From: Thelephora terrestris
Taxonomy: Eukaryota; Basidiomycota; Agaricomycetes; Thelephorales; Thelephoraceae
Reading direction: 5' to 3'
DNA length: 64,000 bases
Assembly: GCA_015956445.1 (NCBI GenBank)
Contig: WIUZ02000024.1
Location: forward strand, 434,001 to 498,000
Shown: positions 47,483-60,020 of the stretch, one piece after another
Position numbering within the stretch: position 1 is the first letter of the stretch
How the letters are laid out: every line of letters starts with the position of its first letter
Position numbers and translations under genes: made by a program
Notes under the pieces: generated by a model
What the model saw: only the letters and a program-made list of their open reading frames with translations
Database searches by the model: none
Told to the model about the DNA's origin: nothing

Positions 47483-50400
47483 CTGTACCTCTATGATTCT
47501 GACTCGAAATCCGCGCCGCGTGTCTGATGTCTCTTTTGTACTCCAGCTGTATCATAGTACCGAAAGCAAATTTGATCCTTCTTTTAGCTGGGTGACTGGG
47601 AGTTGGCACTGCTGGTGGTGAGCGTGACACTGCTGTCATCGGATTCTCATTCAGGCTTGAGTGTTCTCGTCTTCAGCCCAGTGTCTAATAAGGCCCGCAA
47701 TCCCTTCTGTAGACTACCGCTACCATCTTCGCTACTTTCCGGTTCGAGTCTGCCCCGCCCGGGATAGTCGGGCCTTGGCCTTCTTAGTATCCGGTTTGGA
47801 GACGAAGACTTGCAGGCTCATCGGGGTCGGACATTGTGGTGAGATCAAGAAAGATGACCTCGTGTAATTTCCTTACTAGAAGCGCGCGCTTCAGGGTGAA
47901 TGGAGGCGTCGCCCTGCCGTTACAGTGTTTACTGCTGAACCTTGCCCCATATTCGTGCACGGTTAGGAGGACGTTCAATGAGCAATCATGCAGTTTGGGT
48001 TTCGGTGTGTTTGGTCAGAGAGAAGATCGGGTGCTATCATCCAAAGTGTCAGTAACGTGAACCTACAAGGCTTACATGCTGTCGGATTCTCTTTGGCCCG
48101 TCTTTCCGCTACTAGCAACCTCACTTCTTTCTGTTTCTGGTTCGCCCCGGCGCCCGCGACGGTCCGGTCTTCATCCTCTTTTCTCTAGAGGCCGGGGCTC
48201 GTGTCGACGCTAGACGCATGTCGGTGGTGGTGAGATATGTGTCAGGAGGACGGCCTCGTGGGAATTACGTGCACAAAAGAGCGCGATTCGTCGAGATTGT
48301 CTTCATCATGTTCGTAAACAGATAGCCGCAGATTTTGCATACGACAAGTAACAGAATTTGAAGCTGCCTGATCCGTTATCGATGATCCCACACCGCGTAC
48401 AGCACAGCATCCCCGTACTCAATGTCTTCCATTCAGATCTCAATCGGTGTGGCGGATATGAAAGAATGTATCAAAGTCGCCGCCGCCGCACCTAAGAGTA
48501 ATGATGCAGAAGTCTCATCCAGAAGAGGGGCTTATACATATCGGTCCAGCGCGTAACGTCAATCTCAATGGTAAGTCAATGTCGCAGCAACCTTCACCCA
48601 TCGCTTTCCGCCACAGTCCCCATCATTCCGCGCTCTCCGGGTCTTCAGCCACAGCGCTTGGGATCAGCGGCGATGAGCGTGATGTGATCAACGGGTAAAT
48701 TTCCCACAGTGGGGGGGCGATTAGCGCGCCAAATCATGGACTCTCGTGACCCACGGTTTCGGAAAAGCATGAGGAGAACGACAACCTGCGGGTTGCCCTT
48801 CCCAAACGAGATCCAGGGGCGTGTACATGCAACATTTCATCCGCGCGAAAGATGCGCCGGACGACAGGGAGCACCCAACTGATTTGGGGGCAGTTGGAAA
48901 TAATGGGAGGACTTCTTGCTTTGTTCCTACTCGTTCCGCCACACAGATCAGGTGCCGGGTATCAAAAGCGTATCCTGGGTACCCGGGAAAGGGCAAGACG
49001 TATCTGGGTCGTGCGTGTTACACGTCTTCGGCCGGTGTCCAGGTATCCTATTGTTCTTGCGGATCCTTCGCACTCATCAACATTCCAGAATCGTCTTTCG
49101 CACAGGTTCGTTGCGAATCCAGGCTCTACTATCGTTTCTAGGCAATGTGACCCAGTAGCGGGGGTGCGGTGTCCGCGTGCATCATGCAGCACACCCGGCT
49201 GTTGGCTCGAGTTCAGTGTAGTTGCATCACACTGCCATTGTCGTTCCATCCTTGGACTTTCGTCATGCAAGGATGCTGCTTGCCGAACAGCTGTATCTGG
49301 ACGAGCTGATAACCATTTTGCTGTATTTGTGAGTCTCGGTTCATCTGTCTCTTGGTGCGCTGCAGTAATCTTTGTTGCTAACGCGAAACCCTCCAATGCC
49401 ATGCGGTTCGACCTGGACAAAGCCCATGCCATCAGATGGCGATGGTTCCTCGTCCACCAATGAACTGACCACGATCCTCATTCCCAGACACTAAAACGGC
49501 ACGGCTGCCACTCTCCTGTCACGCCCAGGCACTCAATCATCCAACTCCCTCGGTTCGCACGCTTTCCTTATCCATATACCCTCATTGGTCAGTTGGACAC
49601 ACACATGTTTCGAGTACATGCTCCTCAAGTCCAGAGATTCGCCACCAGATCTAGAACACGGCCATGTCATCTACAAAATGGACCCGAACTGCTGGAACAA
49701 TTCCACGGACAATGGCAGGGCCGTTGGAGATGATAAAATCAAATCAAATCTCGACCACCCTATTCCTTCTGCGTAAACCTCTCGGGGTGAGGGCAGCACC
49801 GATTTGCGATTACACGTACAAGCATCTCAAATAGCGAACGACCATCCATCGTTGGCACCACGATCCCGGGGCCTTGGCTCCCCACACGAGCAAGCTAACC
49901 CCGATTCCATGCCGGATAGCTCCTCCTGCAACCTCCGAAGGGTCCCACCGTATACGCCGAGTCCGAAAACGAAATCTTAACTCATACTCCAGAGCTCTGA
50001 CCCAATAGATGTCCCCCCGTTCATCTTTCGTGTGCTCAGACTACGAGGATCGGATCTCGGGGGCAGGTTCTGGGAAACCCGGCACATCTGCCCTTCCCCA
50101 CCGGTTTCGTTTACGGCACCCCCTCTGTCTTTCACCGGCGGAGAGAGGCTCATCAGACGACGACAGATATAGAAATTATTTCCATTTGTCAGATCCGCTG
50201 AATATCCAGGATTCCAGTCAAGAACGCTCTATGTGATACACCGGTGATCGTTTCGCAAGACGATGATAATCACGTTTCGATTTCAATGAACAATCCACGA
50301 ACCCTGCAGAGAGAACACAAAGGAAGCGGATGACACATAATCACTGCTCGCTCTGGAATTGAGTTCCGCCACAAATCCAGTTTCCGCGAATTCCCGCGAA

Positions 50401-50656
50401 TGCCGTGCAGTTTAAGTTCAGCGATGATGTGCCGATCTTGCGTAATGTTCTCGAAGAGAGGATTAGGGTCAAGGGTGGTTGGGAGTTGGACGGGTCTACG
50501 CGTGCCCAAGCCCTTTGACGTGCACATTGTTGCTAAGCGCCGCTGTGGCGGAAACACATTTAAAGGGAACCGCCTGCCCTTACCCCCCAGGCTTTTCCTC
50601 TCTAGTGGCACGAAACCCCCAACATCACATCACAACTCCACCCCTGCGAGTCCAAT
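47483..50656. other. Gene-poor stretch, about 3.2 kb
   Basis: Plus-strand frame 48852-49463 (203 codons) and a 44-residue ORF at 48422-48556 (MSSIQISIGVADMKECIKVA) have no recognised domain. Two segments, about 47660-47890 and 48080-48300, look like diverged copies of one sequence. Nothing else can be supported. Confidence 0.4.
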
Positions 50657-51114
50657 ATGCCAGTAGAGCTACCAAGTTTTACCGAGCGTGGGTCGACCTA
50701 CTCCTTCGACCCACCCAACACCCAGCGCGGGTATCTACCCCAGGTGAACGAAAAACTTGGCCAATGGCTCTCGTGGGATGTCGTATTCATGGGGGGACAA
50801 GCTCATACTCCCACTTTCCGTTGCATCCCAGGTAGGTGGCTGTTGTGGTACCCTCACTCGTCCCTTGTACGTTGTGCTGACTGGTTGCATTGATAGTTTG
50901 TGAGTCCAAGACCTAGGGACACTTGTCGAATCAAATTGATGCCTCTCACACAGGGTGTGGAATCGAACGACTTGAACAGTACGCTGGGGAGGGTCCTAGC
51001 AAGAGAGCTGCAAAGGAGAAGGCAGCGGAAGCGATCGCCCTTAGTGGTCACTGCGTATGTCGATATACTTTCTGCCCTTCCGCTCCTACTGACGTTGATG
51101 TCTCGCTCAAGTAA
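50657..51114 (+). CDS. Small double-stranded RNA-binding domain protein
   Basis: A 112-113-residue protein consisting essentially of one dsRBD. The first half is YLPQVNEKLGQWLSWDVVFM then GGQAHTPTFRCIP, matching the G-P-x-H-x-P-x-F turn of the fold. The second half is YAGEGPSKRAAKEKAAEAIA, the helix-2 signature (G-x-S-K-x-x-A-K-x-x-A-A). Exon 1 is 50657-50831 and the last exon 50954-51114. Between them lies either one 122-bp intron or two introns (50832-50896, 50900-50953) around a 3-bp exon TTT; both keep the frame, and the second uses a perfect GTGAGT donor. Stand-alone dsRBD proteins of this size are frequent in mushrooms. Role unknown. No Dicer or deaminase domain is present. Confidence 0.75.
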
Positions 51115-51277
51115 TCGCCTGGCGATGTGCCTGGCCAAGGTTCTTAACTCTCCTGTACAATAGTTTTTGCCAGTCAACAAACATGCCTTTGAATCTGTTG
51201 TATTCGTTCGAAACACGAGACTAAGCGTAGAAAGTACAGGTAAAGCTAGGTTAGAGGATCGATTCTGGGTACAAACT

Positions 51278-53100
51278 TTACAGATTCGTTGAGGTCTTTT
51301 CAACCTCAACACGTATCCCACCAACGCCGCCCACATCGATCTTAAAGTCATCGTCGCCAAAGTGGTCCACGTCTTCCTTGCTCATTTCTGCGAGCTCGAC
51401 GCCGTCGATGACCCCTTTTCCCATGGTGATCGCAGTGGCAACACCTGAGACACTTGTGCTCACCAGAAATTGGCCTTTGCTCCGAGTTGATCCTCGGTTC
51501 GACGAGCGGATGCCACCTCCCCCAGTCGACTGAGGAGAGCGCGGAGAGGAATGGGTCGATGTGAAGCTTGTGCTCCCTTGATAACATCTCGGGAGAGACT
51601 GTAGGCCGTTGTTGGTACTAGATCGTCCAGTGTCTGCACGTGATGCCTCCGCCCCGCGTTCACGAAGGTCGAGAATCTAACAGACCGGACGATAACTCAG
51701 CGGGCTGTCACGGCACGGGGCTGATATCCTTACTAGTCGACATGCCAACACTGGCGACAAAAAGACGCTCAACGGGATGCATATGGCTGACATTGCCTGT
51801 CGGGGTCTGGTGATGGTCAGACGTTTGGGCAAGATTCAATACGGGTCTAAGTAGACATACTGGAGGTAGAAGATCCCATTGACCTACGCCTATTCAGTCA
51901 GGCTGAACAGTCGAAGAGTAATGAGCGACTTACCAAATTTGCGATGGAAATCAAAATGTAATAAAAGACACCTGGAACTTGATCAGCGCAGCCGGAGGTG
52001 ATTTCCACAGCGGAACCAGGTACCTTCTCGAATGAAAGTCTGAATGAGCATGCTGCTGGGGCCACCACGCCTTCGCCTAATCATGAATGCTTTTACAACC
52101 GTGATCACGGTCACGATGGTATCATATGCGAGAGGCGCCATCTAGCTCTTGTTAGCACCTTGGAGAGATGTCATGGCTAGGGTGTAACACACGAAGAATC
52201 CTTTCGCAACAATGTTAGCCGGCAATCGGGGGTGTAGAAAGAACTACGATTACCAAGAAGGTGAGCAGCGTGGGGTCTGGATACAGGGAGGCATGGACCA
52301 TGCGTCTATTGAGAACAAAGATCAGAGCAATACCACACGTCAAGGCCGCTTTACAAACGTAGGGTGGCTTGATGAAAGGGAGCACTGTTGAGGATGAGCA
52401 AACGTCAAGATTCAACCGTCTGTTGCTTACATTCCATTTGACTGGTCGCCACGTATAGTTGATACGCGACGATTCCGCCGAGGCAAGCGATCAAGAAGCT
52501 CAGGAGGTATACATTCCGGTTGAAAAAGGCGTATGTGCGAATAAGCAAGACGACTACGAAAACAAGCGTTCAATATTAGAGCTTAAAAACTGAATGAAGT
52601 GCAATACCTTCGGAACCTAACTGATTCCACATGGCAAGCGCGACGGGTATCTATGGGATGGAAACTATCAGGGATCATCACGGCGAGGGTAGAGGTGGCT
52701 ATTCACCTTGTAAATCTTGTGGCACATCTCTAACGTGTGGTCGTTGACGAAACAAAATAAGAGGAAGCAGCCGACTGCCAAAACCCAGTATCTGAATACG
52801 ATGTCAAAGAACGTTAAGCCAGCTGCGACAAAGGGGAGCTTACCGACAAAACAGGTAAGAGACCTTGACTGGGGTCCATGCAGCTTTCCATATGTAACGC
52901 CACTCGCGATTGAAGCTCGTGATCCAATCCCAAGCGACGATGGCGTCTGAGTACTTCGGTAAGCACCGATCGGGCGGGGGTTAGCATGACGTACAAAAAG
53001 CTGGAAAGGGAATAGTGAGACTGTGATATGTATACGAGCATCTGGGGTCGGGGGGACGTACCGACAAAAACAAGCTGGGAGCTGTTGAGACACGGAGCAT
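51278..53100 (-). CDS. DUF6533-type seven-helix membrane protein
   Basis: Basidiomycete-specific multi-pass protein, function unknown. From ATG 53100 (MLRVSTAPSLFLS) the exons give YSDAIVAWDWITSFNREWRY, then SYLFCRYWVLAVGCFLLFCF, VVLLIRTYAFFNRNVYLLSF, IACLGGIVAYQLYVATSQ, AALTCGIALIFVLNRRM, YDTIVTVITVVKAFMIRRRR and FIREGVFYYILISIANLVNG. This order (Y/W-D start, E-W-R, CRYW, RTYA, LIQTFIREGVFYY) is the hallmark of the DUF6533/6534 family. The C-terminal tail is Ser/Arg-rich, then acidic (MSKEDVDHFGDDDFKID). About eight introns. The first may contain a 6-bp exon (CTTTTT), which leaves the frame unchanged. The intron around 52100-52260 is not resolved. The promoter side (53200-53290) is purine-rich. 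Confidence 0.82.
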
Positions 53101-53689
53101 GATCAGAGAAATTCGATGGCAGCGAATGATATCGGGACAGACATGAAAATGAAGTACAGAGCCGTTTCAGGAGAATCGGTCATATCCGTGACAGTCGTGA
53201 GGCAAGACGATAGAAGGAAAACAAGGAGAGAGAGAGCGGTGGGGCGGGGAGAAAAGAAGAAGATAAAAGAGAATAAACGGGAAATGAGAGCCTATATAGC
53301 ATTTTCGGGCGGGAGGGAGAAGCATCGCCCAAGTTCAATTCTGAACAAATCTATCATTCCAGAGTCGAGACAAGCGGTGAATTGCTGGATCGGGAATGAA
53401 CATAGCTTATTTGAGAACGTGGGTATAGTCGACTCGTGGTTATCATGGTCGCCTGAGTTTTCTGAAGCGCGGAGATGCATAGAATATGCCTGATGCAACG
53501 GTGAAGAGAGGAGCAGCATAGTTCTGATCCAAGGCACGCAATCTATAACTCGGTGGTAAAGCATTCGAGGGTGGCGGTGACGGCGAGTCCGTCGTATGAG
53601 CTTCGAGCTCAAAATGCACCGACGACCGTGGGACTGGCAAGCGTCCCTGGAAACCGGCTACTAGTCGGGCCGGCAGTCAGTACCGAGAG
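53101..53689. other. Promoter of the DUF6533 gene and left flank of the duplication
   Basis: A purine-rich tract (about 53205-53290), pyrimidine-rich on the coding strand of the leftward gene. No gene seen in the remainder. Confidence 0.5.
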
Positions 53690-55794
53690 CACACGCCGCT
53701 CAAACCCGGATGCGCGCTTACAAAGCGCGCCTTGAACGTTGAACGTCAAGCAGGTCCTGGATGCCAGATGCACTGATGCTGACGGGGCATCTGGCGTGTT
53801 CGTTTTTTATACAAAGTAAGGAGTGACCCTCAAGGAGTTGGATCGGAAAGGTTGCAAGGCCGTGGTGCGAATGTGGTAACCATGGAACGAGCGCACCGCC
53901 ATGTATGGTGACGTTTGTAACCCATGTGGGAGCTTCGATTGCTTCCATCGTACTCAGGTCTCGTGCCTAGAGGTGAGACTACGGGACGTGTAGAGAAACC
54001 GATTTTCATCCCCAGTCCACATTCAATGGCGGATTCGGGGCTCGACTTGAATGACCACCTGTTGCAACCCTAGAAAATATACAAGTTACATGTTCAAATT
54101 ACTTGCGTTCAGGGTTCTCGTTGATGGGGGAGGGTCAGCAGTGGAGATATCCAGTCTCTGGTGCGCGCTAGTCGTTCGGAGCGGAGGGTTATCATCAAGC
54201 AAAGCTGCAGGCGTTTATCAATCCTTGGTTGGAAAGATGTCACACCCGATTGCGACCGCACCAGAGCATCGATTGTGGTCATTTCCATCGCGAGAATCAG
54301 CGCCCAGAGTAGTTGGAATCTCGTCGACAGGGGGAGATGAACCTGCGGACTCCGTTGATTCTAAGTACATATAGACCTGGGAAGGACTGTCTGCGTCAGG
54401 AGGCTTGGTCGAGGTAGCGTTCCGGTAGGGTTTTGAGTGCCGAACACATACGCACAAGCCTCTGCTACCGGTGTCAGAACCTCTAGATTCGTGGGGTCAG
54501 CCGTCCGCTTCGGCACTGGGGTTGGATGAACGACAACAGAGCACCAGACGACGAGGGGCTGACAAATAAGAGCATCGTTTGTGAAGAAAGATGGTGATAT
54601 GGGGAACGGAAGGGCGGTGTGTCCTGTACGCCACGCCACGCTCTCGATGTATCTACGCCCCCCAAAAAAATTACGGGCAGCCGAGCGCGGTGCTGTGAAC
54701 AATCGCTGATCTTACCTTGGAGACCCCCTAGCAGTCATCGTACTCCCCGCACGATCACTTCCCCGCGATGATGGTCGGACAGTCCGAAGTCGCATGCCGC
54801 GCGATGGTCCAGGTGACTCCAAACATAGAACTTCTCATCCCCTGAGACCTGGGACCCAACCGGTTTTGGGCACAAAGCAAAGGCTCGAGAAGGGCCGAAG
54901 TCGTGAGTGCCCACGGTTCGAGACCCCCTAACGGTGACCTTGCCTTCTTCTGAGAAACTAGGGCAAGTCGCCGTCCCCGCGAGTTTTCCAGAATCCACCC
55001 ATCAACGGTCACCTGGCAAATGTGTGTTTCGAAGAAATCAGAAGGTTCTAGATGGTGGAGTTCCCCCTACTCCTCCTGAACTAGCAGTATTTGTATCACC
55101 AACGACAATTGTGTGGTCCCCGATAGACAGGAAGCTTACCGATTATGGTATCTCCCGTTAAGGCCTCGACATCGTTAACGATGTAGCCCAAGTCGAAGAT
55201 GTCACCGAGACCCGAGTCATTGTTGAAACGCTTACGCCAGCGAGTGACAGCGCGGCCCACCACAGGATCATCTATAGAACAACAAGGCCACGAGAGAACA
55301 CCGTAACGAAGTGGGAGAATCCGATGGTGATTTTGAAGTGTTGCTGAGTCTACGTCGAATAGAAAATCACTAACCCTACCCATGGGAACTCGGGAGGGGA
55401 TTGAAATAGATGTGCGCTGTCATTCAGTCAGAATGGAATTCGAAGACGATTACGAAAGCGGGGTAATTTGAAGCCTCAGTGGAAAGCCCGCAATGATCGT
55501 CTCGAACGTAGGTGATCAACTAGGCACAGGATGCCAATACAGCTGGGCGGACCTATTGATTTAGGTAAAGGCCTTGTGACCTCGTGTGCCACAGGAGAGG
55601 TCTTGACACCGATGCGATCCCTGACAAGGAAAAATATCCCCGGCAGGATTGCAGGGAGAAGGGAGATCTGAGGTAGTATATCCAGGCGAGTGTTATCCCT
55701 GCAGCTCCGCGCTTTATCGAATGCCGTCGTCGAGGTTTGGAGGGCGGCGGTGGCCAAGGTTCGCATTATCGAAGGAGCTGCTGAGAAAATTCTC

Positions 55795-55846
55795 GTTTTC
55801 AGCCGTCGGATGTCTAGCTCAGCCGAGCAGCTGTGCGCGAGGCTAC
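55795..55846. other. 52-bp microinversion in U1 relative to U2 and U3
   Basis: The segment starting GTTTTCAGCCGTCGG and ending GCGAGGCTAC is the reverse complement of U3 62072-62126, apart from one base change and a short replaced stretch. Flanks on both sides are collinear. U2 (about 59502-59557) shows the U3 orientation, so U1 is the rearranged copy. Confidence 0.85.
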
Positions 55847-56572
55847 ATGTGATCTCTTCGGATTTGCGGCAGTGTGGAAGAAATGCTTTGAATGACTGGG
55901 TTAGCCGCAAGGGGACAAAGGCGTCTTCAAGTTCGAGAGACACTGAAATGAAGTGACTTTGATGAACTCAGTGTTTATGGAATTGCGGTTAGTCGAAAAA
56001 TTCTTTTCCGGGGCCATGAGAATTTTGGCGTGCTAAGGCGTGCTAATGAGGGCATTAGCATCATGCCGAGTACTGTATCGTAACGCTCATGGAACTTTCT
56101 GGGATCCGTTGAACTACATACCTACGTTTTCTGGGATTGGCACGGCGGCCTTTTGAATCGGAGATGGGGCTGTCAAGCGAAAGCCTTGGGAGTATCGAGG
56201 GAGCAAAATTCGACGCAGTTCACCAAGTGCGACAGTCATATCGAAGGATTCTGGCACGAAACAACGATATGAACATGCCGAACAAGTGTATGTGGATCGC
56301 ACGGAGATGATACCGCAAAGATGCAATGCGGCTCTGTGCAATGTCATTGAAATCAAGGGAATCCGGACCGAGGGCTGGGGGTAAGAGAGGCATTGGAAGA
56401 TTGTGGTATGAAGTTGTACATCTGGCTGCGGCCCGGGCGAGCATGTGGAGATGACGGTAGAACGCTTCGAGGTGGCAGAAAAGGAAAGGGCAATCCGCCT
56501 CCGAGCCATCCTAAATGGCAGGGGCACTGTCGTTGATTCCTCCAAACGTGAGAAACCAGGGACGACTCAGGC

Positions 56573-56579
56573 TATAAAA
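56573..56579 (+). promoter_or_regulatory. TATA box of metallothionein A
   Basis: TATAAAA, 162 bp before the ATG. Sequence from here to the ATG is almost identical in U3 and clearly related in U2. Confidence 0.8.
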
Positions 56580-56734
56580 GCTCACCAGAAACTCCCCAAG
56601 TTTTCCTCAGTCTCCCACCTCTTCTCACTCTCAACCACCAAACCGTCTAACAAACAGTCAGCACATCTGTGTTTCGCCACGGCATACTCTAACCTCCCTT
56701 CCTCTTACTAGCAAACCCCTTCTTCCTCATTAAC

Positions 56735-56877
56735 ATGGCCTGCTCTAACTGCAACTGTGCTCAATCCAGCTGTGGATGCTCCCAGAAGTATGCCACCGTT
56801 GTTGTGTTCACCGTGCGGGACCTATGCTGACCCACGCCCACAGCTGCTCCTGCACTAAGGATAACTGCAACTGCTAA
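56735..56877 (+). CDS. Metallothionein A, 28 residues, 9 Cys
   Basis: Exons 56735-56787 and 56844-56877 with a 56-bp GTATGC..CAG intron. The product begins MACSNCNCAQSSCGCSQ and ends SCTKDNCNC: nine Cys in C-x2-C-x-C-x4-C-x-C-x3-C-x-C-x4-C-x-C order, no aromatic residue and no His. This is the layout of short fungal copper-type metallothioneins, which bind Cu(I) or Cd(II) in the cytosol and protect from metal excess. Strong TATA box, long A/C-rich 5' leader and an AATAAA at 56978-56983 suggest a highly expressed transcript. Metal preference is inference. It is the most complete member of the three-copy array. Confidence 0.92.
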
Positions 56878-57360
56878 GCGCTAAGCGCGCGCACCACGCA
56901 GAACGGCAAAAATGCCTTCTTTCGACTCTTTTCTGTACCGCCATTTAGGCTAAGCTGTAAACGTTAAAATCTTTAAAAATAAACCCTTACAATGTGCTTC
57001 TCTTTCTATTTTTCGATTACCTAAGTCCCGCGTACATTCTGGTGGGTCCTCAGCTCATCGATGTCATGGAGAGTGATGATTAAATCCAGGTTACGTGGTT
57101 GTACACTGGCAGTGAATGGCCTTGAGTTCCGTGGTTGAATAAGTGGCGTTAGACGTTATCTGATATCCACGGCGCGATCAAGCGCGCGTGGCAAACAGGC
57201 AGCCACAACTTACTAGGATGGGGAAGTAATGACGATCCAGCAACCAAAGTTAAATACCGGTGATAAATTTAGTCGGATGTTGGGATCCACAGAAGGAGTG
57301 ATAACGGACTGGTAGGATTAGACTCTCTAGCCCTTCTGTCCGTCCCTCGACTTGCCATCC

Positions 57361-57680
57361 CCCCTGGAACGGACACGCTCGGTCCGGCTTCGCACTCCCG
57401 GCGTGGCGCCGTCCCAGGTTTGAGCTTGTGGGGACTGGCGATCATCGCGAACGGTGTTGAGATACTTATCGACGCGTTGGCCTAAGCAATGGGTCCCCCG
57501 GGAGTCCTTCGAAGCTCTGTTGATTGGTATCGGACCCGTTTGGTATGACGGGCCAGTGATCTGCGCCTAGAAATGGAACACTCGCAGCTTAAAGTTATCA
57601 GAAAAAACTTCCGATTGCTGTGCTGCTGTGACACTCGCCACCCAGTCCAGTCCCACATATCACCACGGCAATCGGGCGGG
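57361..57680. other. Linker between U1 and U2
   Basis: About 320 bp not shared with the other linkers. No gene. Confidence 0.5.
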
Positions 57681-60013
57681 TTTGCAGACGAACCCGGATG
57701 TGCGCTCCGAGTGGTCGACCGTTACTCATGGAAACGAGAGTGCACATCGTACGCACGTTGTTTACATTGACGTTGATGGGACATTGGGGGTAACAATTCA
57801 CCACGGTGGCATCGTGAAGAGTGGTTACAACAATGTTGGAGCGTCAACGTTCCGTTTCTCGTCTCGTTAGCTCAGCCCCTAAAAGTATTTGGGGGGGGGA
57901 TAACGGGGCCTGCACGAAAACCGTTTTCATTCGCCGCCGACAACGTTCAATAGCGGAAGGGCTCGACGAGGGTGACCAACGGTTGCGACGCTAGAAAGTA
58001 TACGAGCTATTGAAATCACTTGCGACTTTCTCGTTGGTTGGGGTGGCCAGGAGTGGAGATACCCAACCTCTGGTGCGCCCTAGCCGGTCAAAGCAGAGGG
58101 CTAACATTGGGTAAAGTCGCGGGCACTTATTGCATCAGAGAATTAATTTTAGTCATTTTGATTGTTGGAATCAGCGCGCAGAGTAGTTGGAATCTCGTCG
58201 CAAGGGAAGATGAGATGTTGATTGTAAGTGGATATACACCATGGGAAGAATATGTCCATGTCAAGAGACTTGACCAAGAGTGCCCGAACTTCATAGCAGC
58301 ATTCCGGTAGGGTTTCGAATGGCAGATGCCAGACACATAAACCCCTGTCCACCGTTGTCAGAGTCAGCTGTGGCATTGGGTCAGCCTTCAGCTCCTAACA
58401 CGAGAAGCGATAATAGAGCGCCAGACTCGAACGCTCTCCCTGAGGTCTGGTTATGCGCATTGAGTGGTTCACGATGATAGAGCCACAGCCTGGTGCGTGG
58501 AGTCTGTGACTAGGCAAAGGCGTTTGCTGCTGTGGGGCAGGGTACCAGAACAACATCTGGAATTCGGCATGGTAGATACACGACAGACGTACCCATCAAG
58601 GTCTTCGTTCGTGACGAAAGTGCTGCAAGAAGTTTCATGACAAGCCGGAGTGGCTCTGCTCCAGTCGGGTGGTATAGTATTAGGAACAGGAGCGGAGAGG
58701 GTGGTCTTCGGGTAAGTCCTGTGCGCAACACCACGCTTTTGATGCGCCGAGAGTGCTGTTGGAAATCATCGAATTTGCATTGGCGATTGCCTAGCAATCG
58801 TCGTGTTTCCCCTACATAGTCCTGTTCCAACTGTGAGGATCGGACAGTCCTGGTTCCTTCCGATTCGCGTGCTGCGTACTGTTCCAGGTGTAAGAGAAGT
58901 AGGTCGGTATCATGAGTGCCTACGGTTCGAGGCCCCAAGGGTGACCCTGCCTTTTTCCAAGCGACTGAGAAGCAAGTCGCCGTTTCCGGAATTATCTCTC
59001 GTTTGTTCTTTGAGGCGTCGTGGACTTTTTGGCCGCAGTCGACGACACCGCTGAGATCCGGGTCATTGTTATGGTTTATGCGACCCCGAGTGACAGCACG
59101 CGGCCAGAGCGAGCACCCCACATGTTCTCAGGGAATTGTAGTGGCCAAGCGATAAGTGTGTCCCGGAGAATTCGGGATCTGTCCGCAAATTACATATCGC
59201 CGGATGAAAAGATAACGACCCGACCGACAGGAAGGCGGGGAAGGAATTGAACTACAGTAAATGGGTGCTGTCGTTTAGTCAAGGTGGAATGGAACACCAA
59301 AAGGTGATCACGAGAGCAAGGTACATTTGGAGCTTTGGAAAGCCTCCGCGACCACCAGGCCTTGTGACCTCCCGCACGTGCTCCAGGTGAGGTCTTGACA
59401 GCGGCAGAGATAGTGACTGGCGGAGTGTTATCCGTGCAGCCGTCAGTGAAGCTTGGTGGCAAAAGCTCGCAATATCAAAAGAGCAGTCAAGGAAAGTCCT
59501 CGGGTCGCTTCCGGGGATACTAACGTTGTGCACAGCTGGACACCCAGCGACGAAAACATCTCGGCTTTCGCGCGCTGGAGGGAAGACTGATGGCCGCTGG
59601 GTTAGCCGTAATGGAACGAAGAGCAGTGACTGGAATGAAGAGGTGCAATCGTTCAGAATGGGGTGGAATAAAAAAATTCGGAGGCCGTGTGAATTCCTGG
59701 AGTTGGGGCTAAATGCATCAGCCGCAGCGTCTGCCTCCAGGCCTGTGACGTAACACTCACCTACAGACGGTATTCACAGCTGTCTTCAAATTCGATACTA
59801 CTACTGCTCTCCAGCGAAAGCCTTGGGATTATCCAGGACCCGCGATATCCGAAAATTACCCCCAAGCTGTGGACATTTCACGATTTTCTGATGTGTGGCA
59901 CCAAGTCATATCTCTTGCTGCGATAGGGCGCTCACAGTGCAGGTGACAGGGAAGGCAGTCTGCACCCGAGCCCCTTGAGCGCTCCCATTCATTTCTTCAG
60001 CCACCGCTTCGGA

Positions 60014-60020
60014 TATAAAA
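60014..60020 (+). promoter_or_regulatory. TATA box of metallothionein B
   Basis: TATAAAA, 163 bp before the ATG, in the same context (TATAAAAGCTC) as the other two copies. Confidence 0.8.

Larger units (their letters stand above)
53690..57360. repeat. Tandem segmental duplication, unit U1 (with metallothionein A)
   Basis: Unit of about 3.7 kb recognised by comparison with U2 (57680-60760) and U3 (61600-63570). Matching anchors include TGGTGCGCGCTAG near 54160 against 58070, ACGGTTCGAGACCCC near 54915 against 58921, and TTGCTGAGTCTACGTCGA near 55340 against 61610. The right edge of all three is the GTCCCTCGACTTGCCAT-type sequence (57346, 60740, 63550). U1 and U3 are closest; U2 has diverged more and carries many deletions. 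Confidence 0.85.

Noticed and set aside
54735-55383. Minus-strand frames (VNDVEALTGDTIIG, TVGTHDFGPSRAF) with partial match in U2
   Set aside because: Indels between U1 and U2 are not multiples of three, and the predicted exon join meets a stop, so coding is not supported.
55476-55943. Minus-strand ORF of 155 codons in U1, partly matched in U3
   Set aside because: Same inversion problem; frames in U3 break at the segment and the similarity is explained by DNA duplication.
55690-55956. Plus-strand ORF rich in helix formers (ALSNAVVEV to DTEMK)
   Set aside because: Part of it lies in the inverted segment, and U2 and U3 do not keep the frame, so it is most likely a by-product of the inversion.
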